A stretch of DNA of 64,000 nucleotides from Lachnospiraceae bacterium (GTDB lineage Bacteria; Bacillota; Clostridia; Lachnospirales; Lachnospiraceae), in assembly GCA_910574805.1 (NCBI GenBank), contig CAJTCV010000006.1:173349-237348 (forward strand). The letters are read 5' to 3'. A model generated the notes under the pieces. The model saw nothing but the letters and a program-made list of their open reading frames with translations. It had not been told where the DNA came from and ran no database searches. Positions 26,180-35,688 of this stretch are shown piece by piece. The number at the start of each line of letters is the position of its first letter. The stretch's first letter is position 1. Position numbers and translations under genes: made by a program.

Positions 26180-27363
26180 AACCATATATCAGAGTATGTG
26201 CGGAAATCAATCTGGATGCAGCCGCATATAATTTCAGGAGCATGAAAAATAATCTTGCAGAGGGGACGAAGATCATCGCTGTTGTCAAGACAGACGGATA
26301 CGGCCATGGAGCAGTCCCCATCGCCCGGATGGTGGAGGAATATGATTATATATGGGGGTTTGCGGTGGCGACGGCGGAGGAAGCGCTGCTGCTGCGGCGT
26401 GCAGACATCCAGAAGCCGATATTGATCCTGGGCTTTGTATTTCCGGATGCGTATGAGGATCTGGTCCGCCATGATATCCGCCCGGCTGTCTTCACTCTGC
26501 AGGCGGCCAGACAGCTCTCGGAAGAGGCGGTCAGACAGGAAAAGACCGTCCATGTACATATGAAAGTGGATACGGGCATGTCCAGGATCGGACTTACGGA
26601 CGATGAGAGGGGAGCGGGGATTGTAAAAGAAGTGAGTCTGCTGCCGAACCTGAAGATCGAAGGGCTGTTTACGCATTTTGCAAGGGCCGATGAACGGGAT
26701 AAGACGGATGCCAGAAAGCAGCTGTCCCGTTTCCTTGCATTTTCAGAGCTGGTCCGGACAGGTGGAGTGGAGATTCCTCTCCGCCACTGTTCCAACAGCG
26801 CAGGGATCTTTGATCTGCCGGAGGCGAATCTGGATGCGGTGCGTGCGGGAATCTCCATCTATGGACTGCATCCGTCCGACGAAGTAGACCGCTCTGCGGT
26901 GCCCATCACGCCGGTGCTTACGCTGAAGAGCCATGTGGCATATATCAAGGAAGTGAAGACGGGAACGGCCATAAGCTACGGAGGAACCTTTGTGGCAGAG
27001 CATCCCATGCGGATCGCTACCATTCCTGTGGGCTACGGAGACGGCTATCCCAGATCTCTGTCCAATAAAGGCTGTGTCCTGATCCGGGGGCAGCAGGCGC
27101 CTGTGGTGGGGAGGATCTGCATGGATCAGTTCATGGTGGATGTGACCGGTATCCCCAGTGCAGCGGAGGGAGACATGGTAACACTGATCGGATCCGACGG
27201 AGGACGGGAGCTGACCATGGAAGATCTGGGCGAGCTGTCCGGGCGTTTTCACTATGAGCTTGCCTGCGATATCGGCAAACGGGTCCCCCGCCGGTTCTGG
27301 AAGGACGGCAGGGCCGTGGCAGAACAGGATTATCATGAGGTGACCGGACTTACGGCCCTCTGA
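26176..27363 (+). CDS. alr: Alanine racemase
   Basis: A PLP enzyme making D-alanine for peptidoglycan. The 395 residues are normal. The PLP lysine lies in AVVKTDGYGHGA (near residue 39), and the catalytic Tyr region in the C-terminal beta domain follows ISYGGTF. The GYGDGYPR and GRICMDQFMVD motifs are present. The start overlaps the nnrD stop (ATGA). As in Bacillus, alr precedes the MazF-type toxin gene, but here no antitoxin gene lies between them. Confidence 0.95.
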   Translation: MKPYIRVCAEINLDAAAYNFRSMKNNLAEGTKIIAVVKTDGYGHGAVPIARMVEEYDYIWGFAVATAEEALLLRRADIQKPILILGFVFPDAYEDLVRHDIRPAVFTLQAARQLSEEAVRQEKTVHVHMKVDTGMSRIGLTDDERGAGIVKEVSLLPNLKIEGLFTHFARADERDKTDARKQLSRFLAFSELVRTGGVEIPLRHCSNSAGIFDLPEANLDAVRAGISIYGLHPSDEVDRSAVPITPVLTLKSHVAYIKEVKTGTAISYGGTFVAEHPMRIATIPVGYGDGYPRSLSNKGCVLIRGQQAPVVGRICMDQFMVDVTGIPSAAEGDMVTLIGSDGGRELTMEDLGELSGRFHYELACDIGKRVPRRFWKDGRAVAEQDYHEVTGLTAL

Positions 27364-27470
27364 CCAGGGGCGATCTGCAGGCATGTGAATAAAACAGGAA
27401 CAGACTGGAAATACTCTGACTGAAAAAGCCATAAACAAACTTAAAGTCTGGCAGATCGGAGTGAAAAAAA

Positions 27471-27818
27471 TTGATTATCAGACGTGGAGATGTCTATTAT
27501 GCAGATTTAAGACCGGTGATCGGTTCGGAACAGGGAGGCGTCCGTCCGGTACTGATCATCCAGAATGATATCGGGAACCGGCACAGTCCTACCGTGATCT
27601 GTGCGGCGATTACATCGAAGATGAACAAGGCAAAGCTTCCCACCCATGTGGAACTGGAAGCATCGGCCTATCATATGGTCAAAGATTCCGTCATCCTGCT
27701 GGAACAGCTGCGGACCATTGACAAAAAGAGACTGAAGGATAAGGTATGCCATCTGGATGCGTCCATCCTGGAAAAAATAGATTCCGCATTGAAAATCAGC
27801 CTGGAATTGGATACATAG
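27471..27818 (+). CDS. ndoA: MazF/PemK-type mRNA interferase (EndoA-like)
   Basis: A 115-residue sequence-specific endoribonuclease of the MazF family, very like Bacillus Endo[27 protein letters not shown] and KLPTHVEL are present, and the catalytic Arg and Thr positions are kept. The start is a TTG at 27471 with GGAG about 10 nt before it; the alternative GTG at 27461 is out of frame. The usual ribbon-helix-helix antitoxin gene is missing from the 107-bp gap after alr. The toxin may be an orphan, or its antitoxin may be encoded elsewhere. Confidence 0.93.
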   Translation: MIIRRGDVYYADLRPVIGSEQGGVRPVLIIQNDIGNRHSPTVICAAITSKMNKAKLPTHVELEASAYHMVKDSVILLEQLRTIDKKRLKDKVCHLDASILEKIDSALKISLELDT

Positions 27819-27921
27819 GCTTGCCAACCTGGATTCCCCGTGCTAGAATGTTTTTAGCTGTGAGCGCTGCACTGTGGGCTTACGGCCGACTGCAACAAAA
27901 GAGAGAAAAGGAGAGTATTTT

Positions 27922-28650
27922 ATGTCAGGACATTCCAAGTTCGCCAACATAAAGCATAAAAAAGAAAAAAACGACGCGGCAAAGGGCAAGATTTTTACGA
28001 TCATCGGCCGTGAGCTGGCTGTGGCAGTGAAGGAGGGCGGACCGGATCCCAACAACAACAGCCGCCTGAGAGACGTGATTGCCAAGGCAAAAGCCAACAA
28101 TATGCCCAACGACACCATCGACCGGGGGATCAAGCGGGCGGCAGGCGATGCAAATTCGGTCAACTATGAGCATGTTACATATGAAGGCTACGGCCCGGGC
28201 GGTGTAGCGATCATCGTGGAGGCGCTGACGGACAACAAGAACCGTACCGCTTCCAATGTGCGCAATGCATTTACCAAAGGAAACGGCAGCATGGGCACTA
28301 CCGGCTGTGTCTCCTATATGTTCGATCAGAAGGGGCAGATTATCATTGACCGGGAAGAGTGCGGGATGGAAGCAGATGATCTGATGATGCTGGCCCTGGA
28401 TGCGGGCGCAGAGGATTTCTCAGAAGAAGATGACAGCTTCGAGATCCTGACCGCACCGGAGGATCTCACCGCAGTGCGGGAAGCGCTGGAGAAGGAAGGC
28501 ATTGCCATGGCAGAGGCGGAGGTGACCATGCTTCCGCAGACCTACACGGCACTGTCTGATGAAAATGATATTAAATTCCTGAACCGTACGCTGGATCTTC
28601 TGGATGACGACGATGATGTTCAGGCGGTATATCACAACTGGGAAGAGTAA
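27922..28650 (+). CDS. YebC/PmpR family protein
   Basis: A 242-residue YebC-family protein, with [14 protein letters not shown] at the start and [13 protein letters not shown] after it. Members are reported as transcriptional regulators or as factors that help ribosomes through difficult sequences. The acidic stretch [12 protein letters not shown] is the usual C-terminus. The ATG at 27922 follows AAAGGAGAG and gives the conserved family start, unlike an upstream in-frame ATG. A small zinc-ribbon gene follows 9 bp later. Confidence 0.95.
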   Translation: MSGHSKFANIKHKKEKNDAAKGKIFTIIGRELAVAVKEGGPDPNNNSRLRDVIAKAKANNMPNDTIDRGIKRAAGDANSVNYEHVTYEGYGPGGVAIIVEALTDNKNRTASNVRNAFTKGNGSMGTTGCVSYMFDQKGQIIIDREECGMEADDLMMLALDAGAEDFSEEDDSFEILTAPEDLTAVREALEKEGIAMAEAEVTMLPQTYTALSDENDIKFLNRTLDLLDDDDDVQAVYHNWEE

Positions 28651-28659
28651 AGGTGACGG

Positions 28660-29604
28660 ATGTTTAGAGAAGGAACATGCCCCAGGTGCCAGGAGAAGAT
28701 ACAGGTTCCGGATGACCGGGAAAAGATCATCTGCATGTACTGTGGGGAGGAGATCTCCGTGCCGGAGGCGCTGGGGACAGAGAAAAAAGAGACGGATCCG
28801 GTGGCATACGGTGAGAATTACAATCGTGCCATGGGTGATTTAAAGGAGCTGATCCGGACCTGTTACAGGCCCATGCAGGATTTTAAAAAGGACCTGTATG
28901 AAGGAGTTTTTGATGCTTTTTATTCCTCTCACAGAGGGATGTTCGAAGCGATGGAATATGTCTATCAGCAGGAGGAAGTACCGGAAAAATGGCTTGGAAA
29001 GCTGGTGGACTGTGTGATCGAGGAGACCAGGGCAGATCTTTCGGAATATAAATTCAAGGGTCAGCGTTCCCAGAGACTACTGGATTATAATTTCCTTGTC
29101 AGCGTCTATCTGGTCCCGGCGGCTCTGAAATATCCGGCCCGGATGTCGGAGCCTTTTGCGGATCTTCTGATCTCCTCCTGGAACCGGGCATTTCAGACTT
29201 CCATCGGGAAGGCAACCTATGACGATATCGACAATGGTTTTCACAGAAAGCTCTGCTATATTACTACAGCCATCTGCGAGAGCCTGGGAAAGGGAGCGGA
29301 CTGCAGGGAGCTGAAGCTCCTGAAGGATTACCGGGACCATTATCTGGACACGACGCCGGAGGGACATGCCCTGGTGGAGGAATACTATGATATCGCTCCC
29401 ACGATCGTCAAGCGGATCGGAAAACAGCCGGACCGGGAACAGATCTACCGGCAGATGTATGAAGACTATCTGCTTCCGTGCATCCGGCAGATTGAGGCGC
29501 GGGATTATCAGGCGTGTGAAGATGGCTACCGGCAGATGGTCCTGAAACTGAAAGAACGATTCATAAACGGGACAGCATCCGGGGACGGGATGCGGAACTT
29601 TTAA
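28660..29604 (+). CDS. Zinc-ribbon protein of unknown function with CYITTA motif
   Basis: A 314-residue protein not assigned to a characterised family. It starts with a zinc ribbon (Cys-x2-Cys around residues 7-10 and Cys-x2-Cys around 25-28). A helical middle follows, then a segment CYITTAICESLGKGADC (about residue 202) leading to a Tyr/Pro-rich helix. This Cys-hydrophobic-x-Thr-Ala motif recurs in other Clostridia proteins of unknown role. It has no membrane helix. It lies 9 bp after yebC and 17 bp before metY, so it is probably in one transcript with them. Confidence 0.75.
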   Translation: MFREGTCPRCQEKIQVPDDREKIICMYCGEEISVPEALGTEKKETDPVAYGENYNRAMGDLKELIRTCYRPMQDFKKDLYEGVFDAFYSSHRGMFEAMEYVYQQEEVPEKWLGKLVDCVIEETRADLSEYKFKGQRSQRLLDYNFLVSVYLVPAALKYPARMSEPFADLLISSWNRAFQTSIGKATYDDIDNGFHRKLCYITTAICESLGKGADCRELKLLKDYRDHYLDTTPEGHALVEEYYDIAPTIVKRIGKQPDREQIYRQMYEDYLLPCIRQIEARDYQACEDGYRQMVLKLKERFINGTASGDGMRNF

Positions 29605-29621
29605 TAAGGAGCTAAAGATAT

Positions 29622-30905
29622 ATGGAAAGATCACACAGACTGGATACCATCTGCGTACAGGCGGGATGGCAGCCGAAGAAGGGGGAGCCGAGGGTGCTCC
29701 CGATCTATCAGAGTACCACTTTTAAATATGACACCACAGACGAAATGGGAAGACTTTTCGCACTGGAGGATGAGGGCTACTTTTACACCCGCCTGCAGAA
29801 TCCCACCAATGATGCGGTAGCGGCGAAGATCGCGGCGCTGGAAGGCGGTGTGGCAGCCATGCTGACTTCTTCCGGTCAGGCGGCGAATTTTTATACCATT
29901 GCCAATCTGTGCCAGGCAGGAGACCATATCGTCTGCTCTGCCAAGGTCTATGGCGGCACCTTCAATCTGTATGCGGCAACCATCAAAAAACTGGGCATCG
30001 ACTGCACGTTTGTGGATCCGGACGATTCCGCTGACGTGATTGACGGAGTCTTTCAGGAAAATACGAAGGCTGTCGTGGGAGAGACCATTGCGAATCCGGC
30101 GCTGACCGTTCTGGACATCGGAAAATTCTCTGCACTTGCGCATAAGCACGGCGTTCCCCTGATTGTGGACAACACCTTTGCCACGCCGGTGAACTGCCGT
30201 CCCTTTGAATTCGGGGCAGACATCGTCACCCATTCCACCACCAAATATATGGACGGGCATGCCATGGCGGTAGGCGGCTGTATTGTGGACAGCGGCAATT
30301 TTGACTGGGAAGCATATGCGGACAAGTTTCCGGGACTCACCACGCCGGACGAGACCTATCATGGGGTCGTATATACGAAACAGTTTGGAAAAAAAGCATT
30401 TATCACCAAGGCTACGGCACAGCTCATGCGGGATCTGGGAAGCATCCAGTCTCCCATGAACGCTTTCCTTCTGAATGTGGGGCTGGAGACGCTGCCTCTT
30501 CGTATGGAAAAACACTGCAGCAATGCGAAAAAGGTGGCAGAATTCCTGAATGACCAGGAGAAGGTGGAATTTGTCAACTGCGCCATGCTGAAGGGCGACC
30601 GGTATTATGATCTGGCCCGGAAATATATGCCGGACGGAACCTGCGGCGTGCTTTCCTTCGGACTGAAAGGAACGAAAGAGGACGCGGTCCGTTTTATGGA
30701 TGCGCTGAAGCTCTGCGCCATCGTTACCCATGTGGCGGACGCACGCACCTGTGTACTGCACCCGGCAAGCCACACCCACCGGCAGATGAATGAGGAGCAG
30801 CTCCGAGAAGCCGGCGTGACTCCGGGAATGATCCGGCTGTCCGTGGGCATCGAGCATCCCCAGGACATCATTGATGATCTGGCACAGGCACTCGATCAGG
30901 TTTGA
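29622..30905 (+). CDS. metY: O-acetylhomoserine sulfhydrylase (Cys/Met metabolism PLP enzyme)
   Basis: A PLP-dependent enzyme that makes homocysteine from O-acetylhomoserine and sulfide. The 427 residues and the start HRLDTICVQAGWQP are typical of the O-acetylhomoserine aminocarboxypropyltransferase branch. The PLP lysine lies in HSTTKYMDGH, and the LTSSGQAA and PLIVDNTFATP motifs are present. The long 420-plus form separates it from MetB/MetC (about 380). AAGGAGC precedes the ATG. No S-box or T-box leader is seen in the 17-bp gap, so it depends on an upstream promoter. Confidence 0.92.
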   Translation: MERSHRLDTICVQAGWQPKKGEPRVLPIYQSTTFKYDTTDEMGRLFALEDEGYFYTRLQNPTNDAVAAKIAALEGGVAAMLTSSGQAANFYTIANLCQAGDHIVCSAKVYGGTFNLYAATIKKLGIDCTFVDPDDSADVIDGVFQENTKAVVGETIANPALTVLDIGKFSALAHKHGVPLIVDNTFATPVNCRPFEFGADIVTHSTTKYMDGHAMAVGGCIVDSGNFDWEAYADKFPGLTTPDETYHGVVYTKQFGKKAFITKATAQLMRDLGSIQSPMNAFLLNVGLETLPLRMEKHCSNAKKVAEFLNDQEKVEFVNCAMLKGDRYYDLARKYMPDGTCGVLSFGLKGTKEDAVRFMDALKLCAIVTHVADARTCVLHPASHTHRQMNEEQLREAGVTPGMIRLSVGIEHPQDIIDDLAQALDQV

Positions 30906-30989
30906 GAAAAGATCAAAATGTATAGAATCCCGGTTTTTCTGACATACTAAATTCAGTTTTGTATGGCAGAAAGGCTGGGATTATATTTT

Positions 30990-31658
30990 ATGGCAGAAAA
31001 TCAGGACGGACTGGAGAAATACGGGCAGCCGGAAGAGCTGCAGGATAAGGAGAAATCGCATATACAGCTTCTGACGATCATCGGAGAGGTGGAAGGACAT
31101 GAGTGCCTGGCGGCGAACAGCAAGACAACAAAATATGAACATGTACTCCCCATGCTGGCGGCGGTGGAAGAAAATGATGAGATTCACGGACTGCTGGTCA
31201 TGATCAATACCGTGGGTGGAGACGTGGAGAGCGGGCTTGCGATTGCGGAGATGATTGCTTCCATCAGCAAACCCTCCGTGTCCCTTGTACTGGGCGGGAG
31301 TCATTCCATCGGTGTGCCGCTGGCGGTATCCACGGATTATTCTTTTATCGTTCCCACGGGTACCATGATGATCCATCCGGTACGTATGACCGGACTGATC
31401 ATCGGAGTTGCGCAGACCTTTGACTATTTTCAGAAGATTCAGGACCGGATCAGCGGTTTTGTGGTGGAGCACAGCAGGATCCACAAGGAGCGCCTTATGC
31501 GGCTCATGCTGGAGACCGGAGAGCTTACAAAGGATGTGGGCAGCATCCTTGTGGGGCACCAGGCGGTGCAGGAAGGGATCATTGACGAGGTGGGAGGCAT
31601 CAGCGAAGCCTACCGCAAGCTTCGGGAGATGATGGAAGAGCGGGAACCTTCAGAGTAA
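30990..31658 (+). CDS. ClpP-like serine protease (TepA/YmfB type)
   Basis: A 222-residue member of the ClpP/crotonase-like protease group resembling Bacillus TepA, which has been linked to protein export. The fold is recognisable: INTVGGDVESGLAIAEMI, the nucleophile Ser in GGSHSIG, the His in MMIHPVRMTG, and GHQAVQEGIIDEVGG near the end. It lacks the N-terminal axial loop of true ClpP. The ATG at 30990 (AAGGCTGGGA upstream) is preferred to one at 30963 without a ribosome site. A terminator follows. Confidence 0.85.
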   Translation: MAENQDGLEKYGQPEELQDKEKSHIQLLTIIGEVEGHECLAANSKTTKYEHVLPMLAAVEENDEIHGLLVMINTVGGDVESGLAIAEMIASISKPSVSLVLGGSHSIGVPLAVSTDYSFIVPTGTMMIHPVRMTGLIIGVAQTFDYFQKIQDRISGFVVEHSRIHKERLMRLMLETGELTKDVGSILVGHQAVQEGIIDEVGGISEAYRKLREMMEEREPSE

Positions 31659-31666
31659 AAGGTCAG

Positions 31667-31709
31667 GCCGGTCCAGGGGCGTACAGAAAGCGTCCCCGGG
31701 ACCGGCTTT
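31667..31709 (+). terminator. Terminator after the ClpP-like gene
   Basis: GCCGGTCCAGGGGCG pairs with CGTCCCCGGGACCGGC and is followed by TTT. A second perfect hairpin, TGTCCGCC-TGA-GGCGGACA, follows at 31729-31747 with TTT. Confidence 0.75.
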
Positions 31710-31781
31710 AAAAGAGAGCAGTTTACAGTGTCCGCCTGAGGCGGACATTTGCGCGGTGCTGCGGGCGGATGTGCGGAAGCT

Positions 31782-31810
31782 TTGCATTTTGATGCAGAAT
31801 ATGGTATGAT
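31782..31810 (+). promoter_or_regulatory. Sigma-A promoter of the pepD-like gene
   Basis: TTGCAT (31782-31787) and TATGAT (31805-31810) are separated by 17 bp, 83 bp before the start codon. Confidence 0.55.
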
Positions 31811-31893
31811 GAGTTACATAAAATATCCGGAGCTGACAGAATGGAAAAGGACCTGCTTCGGACGGAATATGGAGCAAAAGGAGAGCATAAAGC

Positions 31894-33345
31894 ATGGGTA
31901 TACTGAGCGAACTGAAGCCTGCAGGGGTGTGGAAGCATTTTGAGGATATCTGCGGGATCCCCCATGGTTCGGGGAATGAAAAGGCCGTCAGTGATCATTG
32001 TGTGGCATTTGCCAGAGCACATGGTCTGAAGGTCTGGCAGGATGAGGCGTGGAATGTGGTGATCATTAAGGAGGCAAGCGCCGGATATGAAGACCGGGAG
32101 CCCATGATCCTGCAGGGACATCTGGATATGGTGTGCGAGAAAAAGCCGGACTGCAGAATTGATTTTGAGAAGGACGGACTCCGTCTGGGAATCGATGGGG
32201 ATCAGGTTTACGCAGAAGGAACGACGCTGGGAGGCGATGACGGAATTGCAGTTGCGTATGCTCTGGCGCTCCTGGAGGACGACCGGATCGAACATCCAAG
32301 GCTGGAAGTGATCTTTACCACCAGCGAAGAAGTGGGGATGGACGGAGCATGGGCTCTGGATGTATCCATGCTGAAAGGGCATACGGTGCTGAATCTGGAC
32401 TCCGAAGAGGAGGGCATTCTCTTGGCAGGCTGCGCAGGCGGCTGCAGCGCCGGAATCCGGCTCCCGCTCACGAGAGAGAAAAAAAAGGGAATAAAAGTCA
32501 TACTGACTGTGGATGGACTGAAGGGAGGACATTCCGGGGCGGAGATCCATAAGGGCAGGGGAAATGCCAACCGTCTGCTGGCAGCGGTTCTGACGGAACT
32601 GCAAAAAGAGATAAATTATGCGTGCATTTCCATTGCAGGCGGACAGAAGGACAATGCGATCCCCAGGGAATGCCGTGCAGAACTGCTGTTTCCGGAAGGA
32701 GCTTCTCACGAGATCCGGCGGGCAGAAGATGTCTGCAGTGCCGTCATGAAACGTATGGCACCGGAATATGCTTCCTCTGATCCGGGCCTGTCCATCCGCC
32801 TTCATACAGAAGGAGAGACCGAGGCCGGAGTTTTCACCGGGGAGACGCTGGAGCATGCCAGGGCACTCCTGACCGCTCTGCCCAATGGTGTGATCTGTAT
32901 GAGTCAGGATATCCAGGGGCTGGTGCAGACCTCTCTGAATCTCGGGAGCGTGAAGACAGAGAAGGATGCCCTGATACTCCGGTATTCCATTCGAAGCTCT
33001 GTGAGTGCGGAGAAGGAGGCGCTGGTGGAACAGCTTCACCAGACGGTCCAGCAGGAGGGAGCTTCCATGGATACCAACGGAGATTATCCGGCATGGGAGT
33101 TCCGGAAAGATTCCCCCCTCAGAGACGACTGTGTGCGGATCTACCGGGAGCTCTTCGGAAAAGAGCCGAAGGTGGAAGCCATCCATGCAGGGCTGGAGTG
33201 CGGAATCCTTGCTTCCAAAATTCCGGATCTGGACTGTATCTCCATGGGCCCTGACATGAGCGGAATCCATACGACGGAGGAACGGCTCAGCATATCATCC
33301 GTGGAACGGACGTGGAAGTATATCCTGGAGATTTTAAAAAGATAG
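31894..33345 (+). CDS. pepD: Aminoacyl-histidine dipeptidase (PepD, M20 family)
   Basis: A 483-residue zinc dipeptidase (Xaa-His dipeptidase). M20 metal motifs are visible: QGHLDMVCEK with the first His and Asp, GDDGIAVAYAL, and TSEEVGMDGA with the catalytic Glu. The long dimerisation (lid) insert, beginning near residue 190, is in place. The closing MGPDMSGIHTTEERLSISS carries the last His. It is single between two terminators and works in intracellular peptide use. Confidence 0.92.
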   Translation: MGILSELKPAGVWKHFEDICGIPHGSGNEKAVSDHCVAFARAHGLKVWQDEAWNVVIIKEASAGYEDREPMILQGHLDMVCEKKPDCRIDFEKDGLRLGIDGDQVYAEGTTLGGDDGIAVAYALALLEDDRIEHPRLEVIFTTSEEVGMDGAWALDVSMLKGHTVLNLDSEEEGILLAGCAGGCSAGIRLPLTREKKKGIKVILTVDGLKGGHSGAEIHKGRGNANRLLAAVLTELQKEINYACISIAGGQKDNAIPRECRAELLFPEGASHEIRRAEDVCSAVMKRMAPEYASSDPGLSIRLHTEGETEAGVFTGETLEHARALLTALPNGVICMSQDIQGLVQTSLNLGSVKTEKDALILRYSIRSSVSAEKEALVEQLHQTVQQEGASMDTNGDYPAWEFRKDSPLRDDCVRIYRELFGKEPKVEAIHAGLECGILASKIPDLDCISMGPDMSGIHTTEERLSISSVERTWKYILEILKR

Positions 33346-33360
33346 TCCGGTTGAGAGAAG

Positions 33361-33390
33361 ACGGCTGCCTGATACAGGGCAGTCGTTTTT
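33361..33390 (+). terminator. Terminator after pepD
   Basis: ACGGCTGCC pairs with GGCAGTCGT (one wobble pair) around an 8-nt loop, followed by TTTT. Confidence 0.75.
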
Positions 33391-33501
33391 GTATGTGCCC
33401 GGATCTGCCCTTAAAAACCTCTGAACTTTTCTTAAGAATTTCCAAAGTGCCGCATTTTATGAAGAAAATATGATATGGTATTAAAAGTTCATAAATGCAT
33501 C

Positions 33502-33530
33502 TTGACAAAACTGCAAAAATACATTATTGT
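33502..33530 (+). promoter_or_regulatory. Sigma-A promoter of the MacAB-like operon
   Basis: TTGACA (33502-33507), a 17-bp spacer and TATTGT (33525-33530) lie upstream of the three-gene exporter operon. Confidence 0.65.
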
Positions 33531-33583
33531 ATTAAACGATTAGGACATTAAGATAATAATACAGAGAGGAGTTGATCTGCGTT

Positions 33584-34288
33584 TTGGAGACACTGGTTGA
33601 AGTGCAGGATATGTGCAAGATCTATAATCCCGGCGAAAATGAAGTGCGGGCTCTGGATCATGTGAGCCTGAAGATCCAGAAGGGTGAATTTGTGGCGATC
33701 ATCGGGCATTCCGGTTCCGGTAAGTCCACATTGATGAATATGCTGGGCTGTCTGGATGTGCCCACCTCCGGCAGATATTTTCTGAATGGGAAGGACGTGT
33801 CAAATATGACGGATGATGAGCTTTCTGATATCCGGAATATGGAAATCGGTTTTATCTTTCAGGGATTTAACCTGATCCAGAATCTGACAGCGCAGGAGAA
33901 TGTAGAACTTCCGCTGATCTACCGCGGCGTGGGAAAGAAGGAGCGCGCGGCGCTGGCAGTGGAATCTCTTGACATGGTAGGACTTTCCCACCGGATGGAC
34001 CATAAGCCCAGCGAGATGTCCGGAGGTCAGCAGCAGAGAGTGGCCATTGCCCGGGCGATTGCGGCAAAGCCGCCGGTGATCCTGGCAGATGAACCTACGG
34101 GAAATCTGGATTCCAGATCCACCCAGGAAATCATGAATGTGTTGAAGGATCTGCATAAGAGCGGAAGGACAGTCATACTGATCACACATGACGATGAGAT
34201 CGCCGCACAGGTAAAGCGGGTCGTACGGATCAAGGACGGAAGGATCGAAGCAGATTTTATGAATAAAGGAGATACAGAACAGCCATGA
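33584..34288 (+). CDS. ABC transporter ATP-binding protein (MacB/LolD type)
   Basis: A 234-residue ATPase with Walker A GHSGSGKSTLMN, Q-loop FIFQGFNLI, signature MSGGQQQRVAIARA, Walker B VILADEPTGNLD and H-loop LITHDDE. It belongs to the MacB/LolD/YknY group that powers FtsX-type permeases. The start is a TTG at 33584; the GAGAGGAG site ends 12 nt before it, and an earlier TTG at 33572 is too close to that site. It overlaps the membrane fusion gene by 4 bp. The product is the motor of the exporter encoded by the next two genes. Confidence 0.93.
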   Translation: METLVEVQDMCKIYNPGENEVRALDHVSLKIQKGEFVAIIGHSGSGKSTLMNMLGCLDVPTSGRYFLNGKDVSNMTDDELSDIRNMEIGFIFQGFNLIQNLTAQENVELPLIYRGVGKKERAALAVESLDMVGLSHRMDHKPSEMSGGQQQRVAIARAIAAKPPVILADEPTGNLDSRSTQEIMNVLKDLHKSGRTVILITHDDEIAAQVKRVVRIKDGRIEADFMNKGDTEQP

Positions 34289-35685
34289 AGATGAAGTGGA
34301 AGAAAACAAAAAATGACATGCCGGATGCCGGGGCAGCAGTGAAAAAAGAAAAGAAAGTCCTGACGCCTGCCGAGAAGAAAAAGAGGAAAAAACGTATCCT
34401 CATGGGTGTTGTGGCAGCATGCGTTGCACTTTTCATCGTGAGCCGCATGATGGCGCCCGAGGTACTTCCCATGGTGACTGTGCGTGCAGTAGAGACGGCA
34501 ACCATTGAGCAGACCGTAGACACCAGCGGAACTATCCGGACCGAGCAGAAAAAGACCTATTTCTCTCCGCTGAGCGCTCAGATCTCTGAATGCCGGGTGT
34601 CGGCAGGCGATGCCGTGTCAGCGGGCGATGTGCTGATTGTCTATGATGCGGAGGACCTGAAGAACCGGGAGGCTGAGGCGAAGCTGCAGAATGACGAAGC
34701 TTATTATACCTATCAGGATACGGTGGGAAAGAGCAATGCGGACGCAGCAGAATACAGCCGCTCCAGTCATGATATAGAGATCCTGGAGCAGCAGGTGGAA
34801 GACTGGAAGGCAGAGGTACATGCACTGAAGCAGTATCTGACCGATATGGGATGTCACCTGCGGGATGCCACCAGTGAAGGGCACACCACACTGGCAGAGG
34901 AGTATCAGAACCGGATCGATCAGGCAACGAACACGCTCGCACTCAAGGAAGAAGAGCTGGCAGAATTCGAGAGCAATCTGGCAGAGCAGAAGGGGATCAA
35001 GAACTCTACTGAAGATTCCATGCTGACAGCCAACGGCAGAAAACAGATTGAAGCGACCAAAGAGCTGGCGGCTCTGAAGGCGGAGAAGGTGGCGGAAGCC
35101 GTGGCACAGGTGGCAGACGGCCTGAAGGCGGATTTTGGCGGTGTGGTCACGGATGTGAAAGCGGTGCAGGGAGGCGTCATTGAAGAGAGCGGCGAACTCC
35201 TGACCATTGAGAGCAATGAAGACGTATGCGTGGAGATCTCTCTGAGCAAGAGCGATCTGGAAAAAGTCCATGAGGGACAGAAGGCGGTCATTACCGTAGT
35301 AGGCAGAGAATATGAGGGAACTGTCACAAGGATCAGCAAGTCTGCCACCAAGAATGACAAGGGCGCTTCTGTTGTCTCCGGCGAGGTACATATCGACAAT
35401 CCGGATGAGAATCTTTTCCTGGGCGTTGAGGCAAAGGTCAAGATCCAGGGAGCAGTGGCAGAAGATGCCGTTGCGGTTCCTCTTGAATCAGTCAATGTGG
35501 GCAGGGACGGAAGTTTTGTCTATATCGTGGAAAACGGAGTCCTGGCAGTCCGGAATGTGGTGACCGGGATCTCGTCCATGGATCTTGTGGAGATCAGAGA
35601 AGGTCTCGACGGAACGGAGCAGGTCGTACTGAACAACAGTATGGGCCTTCCGGAAGGCACCCAGGTGACTTCGGTGGAGGGCTGA
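34285..35685 (+). CDS. Membrane fusion protein (HlyD/MacA-like)
   Basis: A 466-residue periplasmic-adaptor-like protein of the RND/HlyD type, as used with YknXYZ in Gram-positives. A highly basic cytoplasmic start is followed by one membrane helix (about residues 35-53), a lipoyl-like half (SECRVSAGDAVSAGDVLIVYD), a long coiled-coil hairpin (about residues 125-260), the second lipoyl half and a beta-barrel domain. It lies between its ATPase and permease with a 4-bp overlap and a 3-bp gap. The cargo is unknown; related systems export peptides or small toxic molecules. Confidence 0.9.
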   Translation: MKMKWKKTKNDMPDAGAAVKKEKKVLTPAEKKKRKKRILMGVVAACVALFIVSRMMAPEVLPMVTVRAVETATIEQTVDTSGTIRTEQKKTYFSPLSAQISECRVSAGDAVSAGDVLIVYDAEDLKNREAEAKLQNDEAYYTYQDTVGKSNADAAEYSRSSHDIEILEQQVEDWKAEVHALKQYLTDMGCHLRDATSEGHTTLAEEYQNRIDQATNTLALKEEELAEFESNLAEQKGIKNSTEDSMLTANGRKQIEATKELAALKAEKVAEAVAQVADGLKADFGGVVTDVKAVQGGVIEESGELLTIESNEDVCVEISLSKSDLEKVHEGQKAVITVVGREYEGTVTRISKSATKNDKGASVVSGEVHIDNPDENLFLGVEAKVKIQGAVAEDAVAVPLESVNVGRDGSFVYIVENGVLAVRNVVTGISSMDLVEIREGLDGTEQVVLNNSMGLPEGTQVTSVEG

Positions 35686-35688
35686 CGG

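Noticed and set aside
27364..27470. Antitoxin gene between alr and the toxin
   Set aside because: The 107-bp gap has no ORF on either strand long enough for a ribbon-helix-helix antitoxin.
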